Translations under genes and position numbers: made by a program
The notes under the pieces: generated by a model
Database searches by the model: none
The model's input: only the letters and a program-made list of their open reading frames with translations
Told to the model about the DNA's origin: nothing
From: Candidatus Methylopumilus sp.
GTDB taxonomy: Bacteria; Pseudomonadota; Gammaproteobacteria; Burkholderiales; Methylophilaceae
DNA length: 42,170 nt
Direction: 5' to 3'
Assembly: GCA_009693175.1 (NCBI GenBank)
Contig: SHXT01000011.1
Span: forward strand, 1-42,170
Shown here: positions 7,049-16,678 of the stretch, piece by piece
Position numbering within the stretch: the first letter of the stretch is position 1
Layout: each line of letters begins with the position of its first letter

Positions 7049-8719
7049 TTAGTTGAGTCTTTTAAATGTTTCTTGAAGGATTTCATTGTCAGGAAAGGAT
7101 TGAAGTGATGATTGCCATAAATCATTTGCCTCTTTTTTATTTCCTTGCACCCATAAAACCTCGCCAAGATGAGCGGCAATTTCAGGATCAGCTTGAATAT
7201 CATAAGCTTTTTGGATGTATGAAAGTGCCGCATCAAATTTACCGAGTCTGAAATATAACCATCCCATACTGTCTAGAATATAGTGATTATTAGGTGCAAT
7301 TGACATAGCAATTTCAATATATTTTTTTGCGTCATCTAATTTAATATTTCTATCAGCAAATGAATAACCTAGAGCATTATAAGCAACCGCATAGTCAGGC
7401 TTCATTTTGATGGCTTCTCTTAAAAAGGTTTCCATTAAATCGTATTTATTTAATTTGTCAGCAAGGAGCGCAAAATCAAATTTAAACTCAGGGGACTCTT
7501 TGAAATTTGACGCTTCATTTTGCATAAGTTGGAACGCTTCTAAATGACGATTAGATCTTGTAAAAAGTGAACTTTTTAATTTTAGGATACTTAATTTTTC
7601 ATCCAATGAATTGCCAGTAAATGAATTTAAAAATTCTAAAGCTTTATCGACAGATTCTTTTTTAGCAATAATCTCAGCTTTAATTAATTTTGACTCAGTG
7701 AGATGGTTACCATTACCTACCTTACTAAGCCAAGTGATTGCAACATCATACTGATTTTTTTTATCTGCTATCTTTGCAAGATAGATAAAAACTTGATCTT
7801 TATCTTTAAGATTTTTTTTAAGACTTTGTAAAAAATATTTTTCGGCAAGATCGTAATCTTCGAGCTCAATCGATAAAAGACCTACAGTAAGTATAATTTC
7901 TGCCGAACTATTTGATATATTAACGAGTTTTATAAATTCATTTTTTGCCTCATTAATTTTTCTCTCATTTGTTAAAATCTTTGCATATTCAAGTTGAACA
8001 TTATTAGACTTAGGATATTTACTCAAAAAATCACGGTAAAAAATAAGTGCTTTTTCTGGTTTTTCTTGCGCGAGCGTTTGTCCTTTAAACAGCGCTGAAG
8101 TTTCCCAATCTGGTTTAATTTTATTAATCATAACCAATTCTTTTTCATAGATTTTTTGATCTTTACTTACCCAAGCTGCATGCATGACTGCAAAATGAGC
8201 CTCTACTAATAAAGGGTAAGGTTCTGCCAGCTTTGAAACTAGATTGAGCACTGATTTTTTGTCAGTTACTCTTGAAAGCATCGTATTAAGATATAAAAAG
8301 CCACTTACTCTTGCTTTTTCTTTTGTGAGAAGCTTTTGAAGAATTGGCATAGCTTCGTCGAGATTGTTATTGGCTATCAAAATTTCGCTTAAAGCTTGTT
8401 GTGCATCAAGAGATTCGTTATTGAGTGTATTCCAAGTTTTTGCGGCTTCTAGGGCAATCGTGCTATCTCTTGTGTATTCAGTGAGACGTGTTGCACGTTC
8501 AGCTAAAATATCGCTATTAGTTTGTTTAGCGAGATCTAAAAAAATTTCACTTGCTAGATTAAGTTCGCCTCGTTGAGAAGCAATTTCACCTAATAAAAGC
8601 CTAAAAATTAGGTCAGGATTGGTATAATTGTCGGCTGAATTTGACGAATCAGATTTTGCATTCGCGAAAATGCTAAAAAAGATAGTCAAGATAATCACTA
8701 ATATTTGAAACAGACGCAT
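7049..8719 (-). CDS. exported tetratricopeptide-repeat protein
   Basis: A 556-residue protein with a clear signal peptide (hydrophobic residues 3-19, likely cleavage after ANA at 22). The remainder is built of helical TPR units. Clear ones lie in the C-terminal third, for example 'PDYAVAYNALGYSFADRN', 'APNNHYILDSMGWLYFRLG' and 'DPEIAAHLGEVLWVQGN'. TPR arrays mediate protein-protein contacts, and this one should act in the periplasm. Position upstream of lolB is typical of betaproteobacteria and suggests an envelope job, but the partner is unknown. ATG start with AAGGA six bases upstream. It is probably the first gene of the long minus-strand block. Confidence 0.88.
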   Translation of the reverse strand: MRLFQILVIILTIFFSIFANAKSDSSNSADNYTNPDLIFRLLLGEIASQRGELNLASEIFLDLAKQTNSDILAERATRLTEYTRDSTIALEAAKTWNTLNNESLDAQQALSEILIANNNLDEAMPILQKLLTKEKARVSGFLYLNTMLSRVTDKKSVLNLVSKLAEPYPLLVEAHFAVMHAAWVSKDQKIYEKELVMINKIKPDWETSALFKGQTLAQEKPEKALIFYRDFLSKYPKSNNVQLEYAKILTNERKINEAKNEFIKLVNISNSSAEIILTVGLLSIELEDYDLAEKYFLQSLKKNLKDKDQVFIYLAKIADKKNQYDVAITWLSKVGNGNHLTESKLIKAEIIAKKESVDKALEFLNSFTGNSLDEKLSILKLKSSLFTRSNRHLEAFQLMQNEASNFKESPEFKFDFALLADKLNKYDLMETFLREAIKMKPDYAVAYNALGYSFADRNIKLDDAKKYIEIAMSIAPNNHYILDSMGWLYFRLGKFDAALSYIQKAYDIQADPEIAAHLGEVLWVQGNKKEANDLWQSSLQSFPDNEILQETFKRLN

Positions 8720-8780
8720 AAGGATCCTTGGAATTTTATTTTTACAATAGTTTAAACTAATTTGAGTAATAATTTAGTTG

Positions 8781-8809
8781 GTTATATTGGCCCATACCAA
8801 ATAAAGCAA
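8781..8809 (-). promoter_or_regulatory. candidate promoter for the TPR-lolB-ispE block
   Basis: On the minus strand TTGCTT (8809-8804) and TATAAC (8786-8781) are spaced by 17 bases, about 60 bases before the TPR-gene ATG. The -10 has five of six consensus bases and the -35 three of six. It lies in the 153-base divergent gap between the TPR gene and the ABC operon. Confidence 0.45.
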
Positions 8810-8827
8810 AAGAATATTTTTAATATG

Positions 8828-8833
8828 TATAAT
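8828..8833 (+). promoter_or_regulatory. candidate -10 box for the ABC operon
   Basis: A perfect TATAAT 40 bases upstream of the ABC ATPase start codon. No good -35 is seen at 16-18 bases upstream, so this is only a partial promoter match in an AT-rich gap. Confidence 0.4.
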
Positions 8834-8872
8834 CTATGATTCATTTTTTTAATAAAAATTCAAAAAATATCT

Positions 8873-9805
8873 ATGTCAAATCTAACCTTAGAAGCCATTG
8901 AACTTACCCGTCTTTTTGGGGGCCGTGAGGCCGTTAAAAACGTAAGCTTTCACTTAGAAAAAGGTGAAGTGTTAGGCTTTTTAGGCCCAAATGGTGCAGG
9001 GAAGTCAACCACTATGCGCATGCTAACAGGCAATTTAGCGCCATCGATTGGAACGGTAAAAATTTGTGGCATTGATATTATTGAAAATCCTAAGGAAGCA
9101 AAAGCATTGATTGGCTACTTGCCTGAAATGCGACCCCTCTATAAAGAACTTACTGTTGATGAATTTCTAACGATTGCTGCTCGCCTGCATAAAGTATCTA
9201 GTAACCATATTAAAAAAGCTGTTGAAATTGCAAAGCAAAAATGTGGTTTAACCCATATGAGTAAACGATTAATTGAAAATTTATCAAATGGGTATCAACA
9301 GCGCGTGGCAATTGCGCAAGCTATCATCCATAATCCATTAGTTTTAATTCTTGATGAACCTACTGTAGGCCTTGATCCAATTCAGATTAGAGAAATAAGA
9401 GAGCTTATTCGTGAGATAGGTCAAAAACATAGCGTTATTTTATCGACACATATTCTTCCTGAAGTTGAAATGGTGTGTGATCGCGTACAAATTATTGATA
9501 AAGGCAATTTAGTTTTTCATGGCTCTATCGATGAATTAAAACAACATAGACAAGGTAACAAATTGATGGCGGGTTTTTCAAAGGCACCAGCCATGTCAGT
9601 ACTTAAAAATATTGATGGCGTGACTAAAGTTGAGAAAGTAGATACAGATATGTATCGCATCCACTTTAAAAATAAACAATCTCCATCCGAAGCTATTGTG
9701 AAATTATCAGTAAAAAATCGTTGGGGGCTTTATCAAATTGCTCCTGATCAAACGAGCCTTGAAGATGTCTTTGTGCAATTAACTGAAAAGAAACAAACAA
9801 ATTAA
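8873..9805 (+). CDS. ABC transporter ATP-binding protein, GldA-like
   Basis: A 310-residue ABC ATPase. Walker A GPNGAGKST is at residues 38-46, the signature LSNGYQQRV at about 137-145, Walker B LVLILDEP at about 156-163, and the switch histidine in STH after that. A C-terminal extension of about 90 residues resembles those of ABC-2 type exporters with 'SLEDVFVQLT' near the end. With the following permease and GldG-like protein it forms the set called GldA/GldF/GldG in Bacteroidetes gliding studies. Such sets are widespread in non-gliding proteobacteria, where the substrate is unknown. It is first in a five-gene operon ending with mutM. Confidence 0.92.
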   Translation: MSNLTLEAIELTRLFGGREAVKNVSFHLEKGEVLGFLGPNGAGKSTTMRMLTGNLAPSIGTVKICGIDIIENPKEAKALIGYLPEMRPLYKELTVDEFLTIAARLHKVSSNHIKKAVEIAKQKCGLTHMSKRLIENLSNGYQQRVAIAQAIIHNPLVLILDEPTVGLDPIQIREIRELIREIGQKHSVILSTHILPEVEMVCDRVQIIDKGNLVFHGSIDELKQHRQGNKLMAGFSKAPAMSVLKNIDGVTKVEKVDTDMYRIHFKNKQSPSEAIVKLSVKNRWGLYQIAPDQTSLEDVFVQLTEKKQTN

Positions 9806-9827
9806 ACGAATGTGAGCGGGCGCTAAT

Positions 9828-10574
9828 ATGATTTTAAATATCGCAAGAAAAGAGCTTAAGAGTTTATTTGCATCGCCGATGGGTTGGACTATCTTGGCAC
9901 TCCTTATGGCTCTTCTTGGTAATTTTTATCTTACAGGGGTAAATAAATATTTTGAAGTAATGTCCGGCGCTGTTCGGCCTGCCGAAAGAGTAGGGGTCAC
10001 AATATTTGTTGGTCAGACAGTTTTTGGTATAGCTCGTTATATTATGCTTTTTTCTGTTCCTCTTTTAACAATGCGACTTATTAGCGAAGAGAGGCGTAAC
10101 CAAACACTACCATTTTTATTTAGCGCTCCCATTTCATTAACTGAGATTGTCTTAGGTAAGTTTGTCGGATTGATTATTTTTTTAAGTATCCTTATTGTTT
10201 ATATTTTTATGATGCTTACAACGCTCAATATTTGGGCGGATATAGACTTTGGTTATCTTATGGCAAATTCATTCGGCCTTTGGCTTCTGTTAGGAAGTTT
10301 TTCTGCGTTAGGTATTTATTTTTCAAGTTTAACAAAGCAACCTATTATTGCAGCGATCTTAAGCTTTATCTCGTTATTTGCCTTAATTTTCCTCGAAAGT
10401 ATGTTTGCAAGTGATCCTAATCACTGGTTTGCATACATATCATTAATGAAGCATTTTCAAAGTTTTTCAAGGGGTATGATTGATACAGCAGATTTAGTAT
10501 ATTTCTTTTTATTCATATCAACATTCTTAATATTAACTATAAGACGTCTTGATGCAGAAAGGTTGCGTGGATAA
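9828..10574 (+). CDS. ABC-2 type permease, GldF-like
   Basis: A 248-residue integral membrane protein with about six hydrophobic segments, starting 'MILNIARKELKSLFASPMGW'. This N-terminus, with a helix before the first membrane span, is typical of ABC-2 permeases. The 'ISEERRNQTLPFLFSAPIS' segment at the first cytoplasmic loop is a family hallmark. It should form the channel of the transporter powered by the ATPase encoded 22 bases upstream. Eight bases separate it from the GldG-like gene. Substrate not evident. Confidence 0.88.
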   Translation: MILNIARKELKSLFASPMGWTILALLMALLGNFYLTGVNKYFEVMSGAVRPAERVGVTIFVGQTVFGIARYIMLFSVPLLTMRLISEERRNQTLPFLFSAPISLTEIVLGKFVGLIIFLSILIVYIFMMLTTLNIWADIDFGYLMANSFGLWLLLGSFSALGIYFSSLTKQPIIAAILSFISLFALIFLESMFASDPNHWFAYISLMKHFQSFSRGMIDTADLVYFFLFISTFLILTIRRLDAERLRG

Positions 10575-10582
10575 ATATACTT

Positions 10583-11968
10583 ATGAAGATTAATCCAAAA
10601 TTAAGATTACAGATTCTTATACAAAATGGCTTTTTTGTAGTTTTCTTTATAGCCTTAATATTTTTATTAGGTTTTCTTGCTAATCAATATAAGTTTTCAA
10701 AAGATATTACCCAGACCAATCGAAATACATTAACGTCGGGCAGTATTAATGTTTTAAAACAGATGCAAGGACCTATAACTCTTACTATCTTTGCTTCGGA
10801 AGATGATGTGAATAATGGAGATACTTTCAGACAAGGCATCATTAATTTTATGACTCGATATCAAAGAACAAAACCTGATATTAATATAAAGTTTATCAGC
10901 CCAATAAAAGAGCCAAAATTAGCACAGGAAACCGGTATTAAAGAAGATGGTGAAGTTATAGTTGAATATCAAAAAAGATCTGAACATATCAACCCTCCTT
11001 TTGCGGAGCAAGAAATGACCAATCTTTTTATGAGACTTTCTAGAACTAATCAACAAGCGGTAATGTATTTGGATGGTCATGGAGAAAGAAATTTAATTGG
11101 ACTTAAAAATAATGATGTAGGGGAATTTGGTAAGCAATTAGAATCTAAAGGATTTAAATTTGCTAATTTAAATCTAACTATCGAACCAGAGGTACCTCTT
11201 AATGGTTCAATGTTAGTGGTTGCAAGCCCGCAAAAAATTATTTCGCCTGTTGAAGCGAAAAAGATTAAAAAATTCTTAGAGTCAGGTGGGAATCTTCTTT
11301 GGCTTCTTGATGACAATAACTTTCATGGTTTAGATGAAATTGCTTCTTATCTTGGACTTAGTATTTCAAGTGGTCAAGTAATAGATCCATCAGCGAAAGT
11401 TGAAGGAGCCGATGAAAATATTGCTTTTGCTTCTTCGTATGGTGCGCATGCTATTACTAAAAACTTTATGCTAGGAACACGTTTCTCTAATGCGCATGAA
11501 GTTATCGCTAAGGGAACATTAGATAATGGTTGGGAAGTTAGTAAATTGATAGAAGTATCTCCTAATGGATGGCTCGAGTTTTCGCAAATAAGTGCAAATC
11601 AAAAACCTACTTTCGATAAAAGCAAAGATAAGCCTGGTCCAATTAACATAGCAGTTGCACTGCAAAGAGTGTATGGGAAAAAGGGTCAAAGAGTTGTGGT
11701 AGTAGGCAATGGTAATTTCTTATCCAATACATTTATCACAACTGGCGGGAATTTGGATCTCGGCATTAATATGACTAACTGGTTGTCAGGAGATGATAAT
11801 TTAATTTCGATACAACCTATGCCATTAAAAGATGTCAATGTCACAATTCCTGGCGATAAAACCTCATTTATTATTGCATGGACCGTATTTCATAGCTTCG
11901 AGTACTTTATTCCGATTGGTTTTTTTGTTTTAGGGATATTTTTGTGGTTAAAACGAAGAAAAGCTTAG
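10583..11968 (+). CDS. GldG-like ABC transporter auxiliary protein
   Basis: A 461-residue protein with an N-terminal membrane span (about residues 12-30), a large extracytoplasmic region and a C-terminal span (about 435-455) followed by the basic end KRRKA. The periplasmic part resembles PF09822 (ABC_transp_aux, GldG): 'PITLTIFASEDD', 'YLDGHGERNL' and 'ESGGNLLWLLDDNN' fit its conserved blocks. It presumably partners the upstream permease. The gene is 9 bases before the DUF4340 gene. Family call is good; function is unknown outside gliding bacteria. Confidence 0.85.
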   Translation: MKINPKLRLQILIQNGFFVVFFIALIFLLGFLANQYKFSKDITQTNRNTLTSGSINVLKQMQGPITLTIFASEDDVNNGDTFRQGIINFMTRYQRTKPDINIKFISPIKEPKLAQETGIKEDGEVIVEYQKRSEHINPPFAEQEMTNLFMRLSRTNQQAVMYLDGHGERNLIGLKNNDVGEFGKQLESKGFKFANLNLTIEPEVPLNGSMLVVASPQKIISPVEAKKIKKFLESGGNLLWLLDDNNFHGLDEIASYLGLSISSGQVIDPSAKVEGADENIAFASSYGAHAITKNFMLGTRFSNAHEVIAKGTLDNGWEVSKLIEVSPNGWLEFSQISANQKPTFDKSKDKPGPINIAVALQRVYGKKGQRVVVVGNGNFLSNTFITTGGNLDLGINMTNWLSGDDNLISIQPMPLKDVNVTIPGDKTSFIIAWTVFHSFEYFIPIGFFVLGIFLWLKRRKA

Positions 11969-11977
11969 TTTAGAAGT

Positions 11978-12865
11978 ATGAAAAATCGTTGGTTAATTAA
12001 TATTATTTTGTTAGTGATGGTCTTATCGATTTCACTTTTCTTATTTCTTAAGCCTTCACAGATAAAACAAAAAAAACAATTTGCAATTAGCGCATTTAAC
12101 TTAAGTGATTTTGATTCCGTAAAGTTAGATTTTCCATCTAGAGCCTCAGTAATCTTTAAAAAAGGCACTGAATCTTGGGAGATGGTCGAACCTATCAAAG
12201 CTAGAGCAGATCAATTTTCAGTGCAAAAAATTATTTCCATCGTAGCAACATCTAGCAGTGAAAAATTACCCTCAAACGATCTAGCTAAATATGGCTTAGA
12301 TAAACCTATCGTGAAATTAAAATTAATTCACAACGGGTTAGAAGAGGAGTTTATTTTTGGCACATACAATTCTGTAACAGAAGATCAATATCTTTTATAT
12401 AAAGATAATGTATATCTTATTAGCGGTGCTTATTCAGAAGCCGCTTTAACGCAGCCTATTGAGCTCATTGATAAGTCACCCTTAAGCAAATCTGAGCAAA
12501 TTAAAGATTTTGATTTTTCTCGTCTTGAGCAATGGCAATCTAAACGATTGAAAGTCACGCGCAATAATAACGAATGGACTGCTAGTGAGGGTAATCAATT
12601 TAAACAAAATGAGATGGCTGAATGGTTTGATATGACATGGGTTAAAAATCCAGCAAGGTCAGTTGAAAAATCCTCGATTGATTTAAGGGTTTCATATAAG
12701 AGTTTTGATCTCCATACGACCGATGGGAAAAAGATTACCTTTTTGCGTGTACAAGAATCACCGGAGACGAAATTGTATAGAAAAGATGAAGGTTTACTTT
12801 ATCACTTTGGGAGTGATATTGGATTTACGATGATGAATCCTCCCATTGAACAATCTAAAAAATAA
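11978..12865 (+). CDS. DUF4340 domain protein of the ABC cluster
   Basis: A 295-residue protein with one N-terminal membrane anchor (about residues 6-24, 'INIILLVMVLSISLFLFL' region) and a soluble exported domain. Blocks such as 'WEMVEPIKARADQFSVQKI', 'YGLDKPIVKLKL' and 'LYKDNVYLISGAY' match the repeated pattern of DUF4340 (PF14238), a family that often sits beside GldG-like genes. No enzyme motif is visible. It probably forms part of the same envelope complex as the three genes before it. mutM follows after 8 bases. Confidence 0.8.
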   Translation: MKNRWLINIILLVMVLSISLFLFLKPSQIKQKKQFAISAFNLSDFDSVKLDFPSRASVIFKKGTESWEMVEPIKARADQFSVQKIISIVATSSSEKLPSNDLAKYGLDKPIVKLKLIHNGLEEEFIFGTYNSVTEDQYLLYKDNVYLISGAYSEAALTQPIELIDKSPLSKSEQIKDFDFSRLEQWQSKRLKVTRNNNEWTASEGNQFKQNEMAEWFDMTWVKNPARSVEKSSIDLRVSYKSFDLHTTDGKKITFLRVQESPETKLYRKDEGLLYHFGSDIGFTMMNPPIEQSKK

Positions 12866-12873
12866 ATTCTTTT

Positions 12874-13689
12874 ATGCCTGAACTTCCAGAAGTTGAGATT
12901 ACCTGTATGGGTCTCAAGCCTATACTTAAGAAATCTATTTCAAATATTATTGTTAGAAATCCATCTTTAAGATGGCCAGTTCCTTCGCATTTAAAAAAAA
13001 CGCTTCCCAACCAAAAAATACTTTGTGTCAAGAGACGCGCTAAATATATTCTTATTAAATTTGAAAAAGCGTGCCTCATGATTCATTTGGGAATGTCAGG
13101 ACGGCTTGAAATTCTGGATAAAGAGACACCTCCTCAAAAGCATGATCATGTAGATATTGCATTTCATAATTCAAAAAATATTTTAAGGTATACAGATCCA
13201 AGAAGATTTGGCTCTATATTCTGGATAGATGGAGATATCAAAGATCATTTTTTAATTGCTGGATTAGGCCAAGAGCCTCTAGAGCGCTTGTTCACCGGAG
13301 AGTATTTATTTTCAAAAATACATAATAAAAAATCACCTATTAAAAATATCATTATGGATAGTCATATTGTTGTAGGTGTTGGAAATATATATGCAAGTGA
13401 ATCATTATTTAAAGCCGGAGTGCTTCCAAGCAAATTAGGTAAAAATATTACGCTGAATGAATGTGGAAAGATCGTTAAATATATTAAGGCCACATTAAAA
13501 AAAGCGATTAAATTGGGCGGAAGCTCACTTAAAGATTTTTATAACGTGAACGGACAATCTGGTTATTTTCAGCAAACTTATAATGTGTATGGAAGAAAAG
13601 GGAAGCCTTGCCGAAAGTGTAAGTCAATTATTGAATCTAAGAAAATTGGACAGCGCTCAAGTTTCTTCTGTATTAAGTGCCAGAGCTAA
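12874..13689 (+). CDS. mutM: formamidopyrimidine-DNA glycosylase
   Basis: Bifunctional DNA glycosylase/AP lyase that removes 8-oxoguanine and formamidopyrimidines. The 271-residue protein has the catalytic N-terminus PELPEVE (Pro2 nucleophile, Glu3) and the beta-turn lysine in 'KRRAKYILI'. It also has the H2TH motif near 'IIMDSHIVVGVGNIYASE' and a C-terminal zinc finger with CRKC and CIKC pairs ending CQS. All key residues are present. ATG start, 8 bases after the DUF4340 gene, so it lies at the end of the ABC operon. Its stop codon overlaps that of the convergent symporter gene. Confidence 0.97.
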   Translation: MPELPEVEITCMGLKPILKKSISNIIVRNPSLRWPVPSHLKKTLPNQKILCVKRRAKYILIKFEKACLMIHLGMSGRLEILDKETPPQKHDHVDIAFHNSKNILRYTDPRRFGSIFWIDGDIKDHFLIAGLGQEPLERLFTGEYLFSKIHNKKSPIKNIIMDSHIVVGVGNIYASESLFKAGVLPSKLGKNITLNECGKIVKYIKATLKKAIKLGGSSLKDFYNVNGQSGYFQQTYNVYGRKGKPCRKCKSIIESKKIGQRSSFFCIKCQS

Positions 13690-15116
13690 TTATTATTCAG
13701 CTTATTTGTTTCTTTGATAATCTTAGGTAATAAAGATCCTATAATCATCCCAATAATACTATTACCTAGGCCAATTAGCTGAGCAGGTATCGGCGTATTG
13801 TCACCTAAAAATAATTCTACGAATAACCATGATCCTATACCACCAATAATTGCCATCAAGGCGCCTTGGCTATTAGCTTTTTTCCAAAATGCACCAAATA
13901 CGAGAGGCACAAAAGCACCTGCAAGTGTAATTTTATAGGCCGATTCAACCATACCGAAAATTGAAAGATTTGAACTGAGGGCGTATAGCAAGACAACAGC
14001 AGAAAAACAGACAAGGGTAATTCTCATAATTTTGAGTAAATGTTTGTCGCTGATTTTTGGGAAATAACCTTTAACAATATTTTCTGCAAAAGTAATAGAT
14101 GGCGCTAGAAGTGTTGCTGATGAGCAACTCATAATTGCCGATAGAACAGCTCCAAAGAATATCACCTGAGCAAAGAGAGGCATGTATTTAAGCACAAGCA
14201 TAGGTAAGACATGCTGTGAATTTGTATTTACTAGCCCACTAAAATATTCAGCATCAATTAAAGTCGCCGAATATGCAATAAACATTGGTACAAATGTAAA
14301 TGTAAAATAAATTAAAGCGCCAAGTATTGAGCCGTATAAGGCAATTTTGGCAGTTTTAGCTGATGTTACGCGTTGAAATACGTCTTGTTGAGGAACTGAC
14401 CCCAGCATCATGGTGATCCATGTGCCAAAAAAAGTTATCCATGTCCAAATATCTCCTTTTGGGAAAAAGTCTAATTTATGATTTATAGATGCGCTCTCAA
14501 TTACTGGGACAACGCCACCTGTTAACTGAGAAATAGCGTATGCAATATAAAGAAGTCCACCAATAACTACGATCATTTGAATAAAATCTAAGATGGCTAC
14601 AGCTAACATACCGCCAAAGGTAGTAAAAGTCAGCACAATTAATGTGCCAATGACCATACCCACTTGTTCACTAATGAATTGATGTGTAATAAGGTTAAAT
14701 ATTAATCCAAGCGCTTTAATCTGTGCCGCAACCCATCCCAAATATGAAATGACGATTGCAATTGTAGTTAATACCTCGATAGTTCTATTATATCTAGCCT
14801 TGTAAAAGTCCCCTAAAGTAATGATATTTAATTTATATAATTTAGAGGAGAAGAAAAGACCAGCAATAATTAAACAAAGACTTGATCCAAAAGGGTCAGC
14901 CACAACCCCATTTAAGCCTTCTTTAACAAAAGTAGATGACACACCAAAAATTGCTTCTGCACCAAACCAAGTTGCAAAAACTGTAGCAGTTACTACAGGC
15001 AACGGAAGGTGCCTGCCGGCAACAGCATAGTCTTTGGTATTTTTAACTCGAGAAGATACAAAAATACCAATTCCAATTGTGACCAGAAGATAGAGAGAGA
15101 CAAACCAGATAAGCAA
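13686..15116 (-). CDS. sodium:solute symporter (SSS family)
   Basis: A 476-residue inner-membrane protein with about 12-13 hydrophobic segments. It resembles the SSS family (PutP/PanF/ActP type): N-terminal 'SSRVKNTKDYAVAGRHLPL', then 'ATWFGAEAIFGVSS' and 'GSVPQQDVFQRVTSAKT', the last being an SSS hallmark. It should couple uptake of an organic solute to sodium. The substrate cannot be read from sequence; proline, pantothenate and carboxylates are all family substrates. The start is TTG with AGGAAG about eight bases upstream. It is 17 bases downstream of ubiB and probably shares its transcript. The stop overlaps the mutM stop. Confidence 0.88.
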   Translation of the reverse strand: MLIWFVSLYLLVTIGIGIFVSSRVKNTKDYAVAGRHLPLPVVTATVFATWFGAEAIFGVSSTFVKEGLNGVVADPFGSSLCLIIAGLFFSSKLYKLNIITLGDFYKARYNRTIEVLTTIAIVISYLGWVAAQIKALGLIFNLITHQFISEQVGMVIGTLIVLTFTTFGGMLAVAILDFIQMIVVIGGLLYIAYAISQLTGGVVPVIESASINHKLDFFPKGDIWTWITFFGTWITMMLGSVPQQDVFQRVTSAKTAKIALYGSILGALIYFTFTFVPMFIAYSATLIDAEYFSGLVNTNSQHVLPMLVLKYMPLFAQVIFFGAVLSAIMSCSSATLLAPSITFAENIVKGYFPKISDKHLLKIMRITLVCFSAVVLLYALSSNLSIFGMVESAYKITLAGAFVPLVFGAFWKKANSQGALMAIIGGIGSWLFVELFLGDNTPIPAQLIGLGNSIIGMIIGSLLPKIIKETNKLNNN

Positions 15117-15133
15117 ATTAAAACTTCCTAAAT

Positions 15134-16678
15134 TTATTTAATAAAATAAAACAAGACTGCCAAATTTACCAATAAAGTAATTCCAATGAAAGTGATTACG
15201 ATTTTAAACCAGCGATTCTGATTTTTTTGGGTTTTTAAGAAGCGCTCAATATCTTCTTGGCTAATTGCATTTTTATTTTCTTGTTTTTTTTGTTCGAGAA
15301 ACTCATGGATAAGTCTTGGTAATTGGGGAGTTAAATGAAGCCAATGAGGCAGTTCATTTTTTAAGCTCTTTAGAATATATTTAATACCTTTTTGTTCTGA
15401 CATATATTTTTTCAAAAATGGAGCCGCTGTTTTCCATAAGTCTAAATCAGGATCTAGGTTTCGACCAAGGCCTTCCACATTTAAAAGTGTTTTTTGAAGC
15501 ATAGTAAGTTGGGGCTGAATTTCCATGTTAAATCGTCTAGATGTTTGAAATAGTCTAATAAGAAGACGACCAAATGATATTTCTTTCAACGGTTTATTAA
15601 AAATAGGCTCACATACCGATCGTATTGCATTTTCAAACTCATCTAAAGAGGTATTCTTAGGCACCCAACCTGATTCGATATGAGCAAGCGCTACGTCATG
15701 GTAGTCACGTTTAAAAAAGGCTAAAAAATTACGTGCTAGATAATTTTTATCATTTTCGCTAAGAGACCCCATGATGCCAAAGTCCATGGCTATATAGTGA
15801 CCATCATCGGAAACTTGAATATTACCAGGATGCATATCTGCATGAAAAAAACTATCTCTAAACACCTGAGTAAAAAATATTTCTACGCCATTGCGCGCGA
15901 GTTGTTTAATATCAATTTTTTTCTTGCGAAGTGTTTCGACATGGCTAATAGGTGTGCCATACATTCTTTCCATCACCATGACATCTTCATTACAGAAATC
16001 CCAATAGACTTCTGGCACGATAAGTAATTTTTTATCTTTGAAATTTTCACCTAAACGACTGCAATTTGCTGCATCCAGCATAAGATTAAGTTCACAATCA
16101 ACATGTTTTGAGAATTCAGCAACAATCTCTCTTGGTCTTAAGCGCTTACCATCAGACCAAATTATTTCAAGCATATAGGCAATAAGATAAAGAAGCTTAA
16201 TATCTTTATTAATCACATGTCTAATATTGGGCCTAAGTATTTTCACTGCGACATGTACACCATTATGAAGTGTTGCGAAATGCACTTGAGCTACAGATGC
16301 ACTTGCAGCAGGCACTTGGTCAAATGATTTAAAAACTTTATTTAAAGATTTTTTATAGGAGTCATAAATAATTTTTTGCGCATCTATATAAGAAAACGAT
16401 GGCACTTGATCTTGTAATTTAGCAAGCTCATCTGCAATATCTAAAGGAATAAGATCTCTTCTTGTAGAAAGCATTTGACCGAACTTCACAAAGATAGGGC
16501 CTAAGTTTTCGAGAGCCAGCCTTAGTCTAGTGCCTCTATTTTCTTTATGAGATCTAAAAAATAATAAAAACGAAGTGAGGCGAACAATAAAATTAAATTT
16601 TTGATTGAATGTTAAATATTCTTCTAATCGGTACTTAAAAAGTATGTAAATAATGTAAATAAGCCTAAAGTATTTCAT
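15134..16678 (-). CDS. ubiB: ubiquinone biosynthesis atypical kinase/ATPase UbiB
   Basis: A 514-residue member of the ABC1/ADCK/UbiB atypical kinase family needed for aerobic ubiquinone synthesis. The KFGQ motif is at about residues 65-68, the Ala-rich loop 'PAASASVAQVH' replaces the usual glycine-rich loop, and 'MDFGIMG' carries the metal-binding DFG. One or two membrane spans at the C-terminus (last about 25 residues) anchor it. ATG start overlaps the ubiJ stop by four bases (ATGA). Part of DUF971 - ubiE - ubiJ - ubiB - symporter. Confidence 0.95.
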   Translation of the reverse strand: MKYFRLIYIIYILFKYRLEEYLTFNQKFNFIVRLTSFLLFFRSHKENRGTRLRLALENLGPIFVKFGQMLSTRRDLIPLDIADELAKLQDQVPSFSYIDAQKIIYDSYKKSLNKVFKSFDQVPAASASVAQVHFATLHNGVHVAVKILRPNIRHVINKDIKLLYLIAYMLEIIWSDGKRLRPREIVAEFSKHVDCELNLMLDAANCSRLGENFKDKKLLIVPEVYWDFCNEDVMVMERMYGTPISHVETLRKKKIDIKQLARNGVEIFFTQVFRDSFFHADMHPGNIQVSDDGHYIAMDFGIMGSLSENDKNYLARNFLAFFKRDYHDVALAHIESGWVPKNTSLDEFENAIRSVCEPIFNKPLKEISFGRLLIRLFQTSRRFNMEIQPQLTMLQKTLLNVEGLGRNLDPDLDLWKTAAPFLKKYMSEQKGIKYILKSLKNELPHWLHLTPQLPRLIHEFLEQKKQENKNAISQEDIERFLKTQKNQNRWFKIVITFIGITLLVNLAVLFYFIK

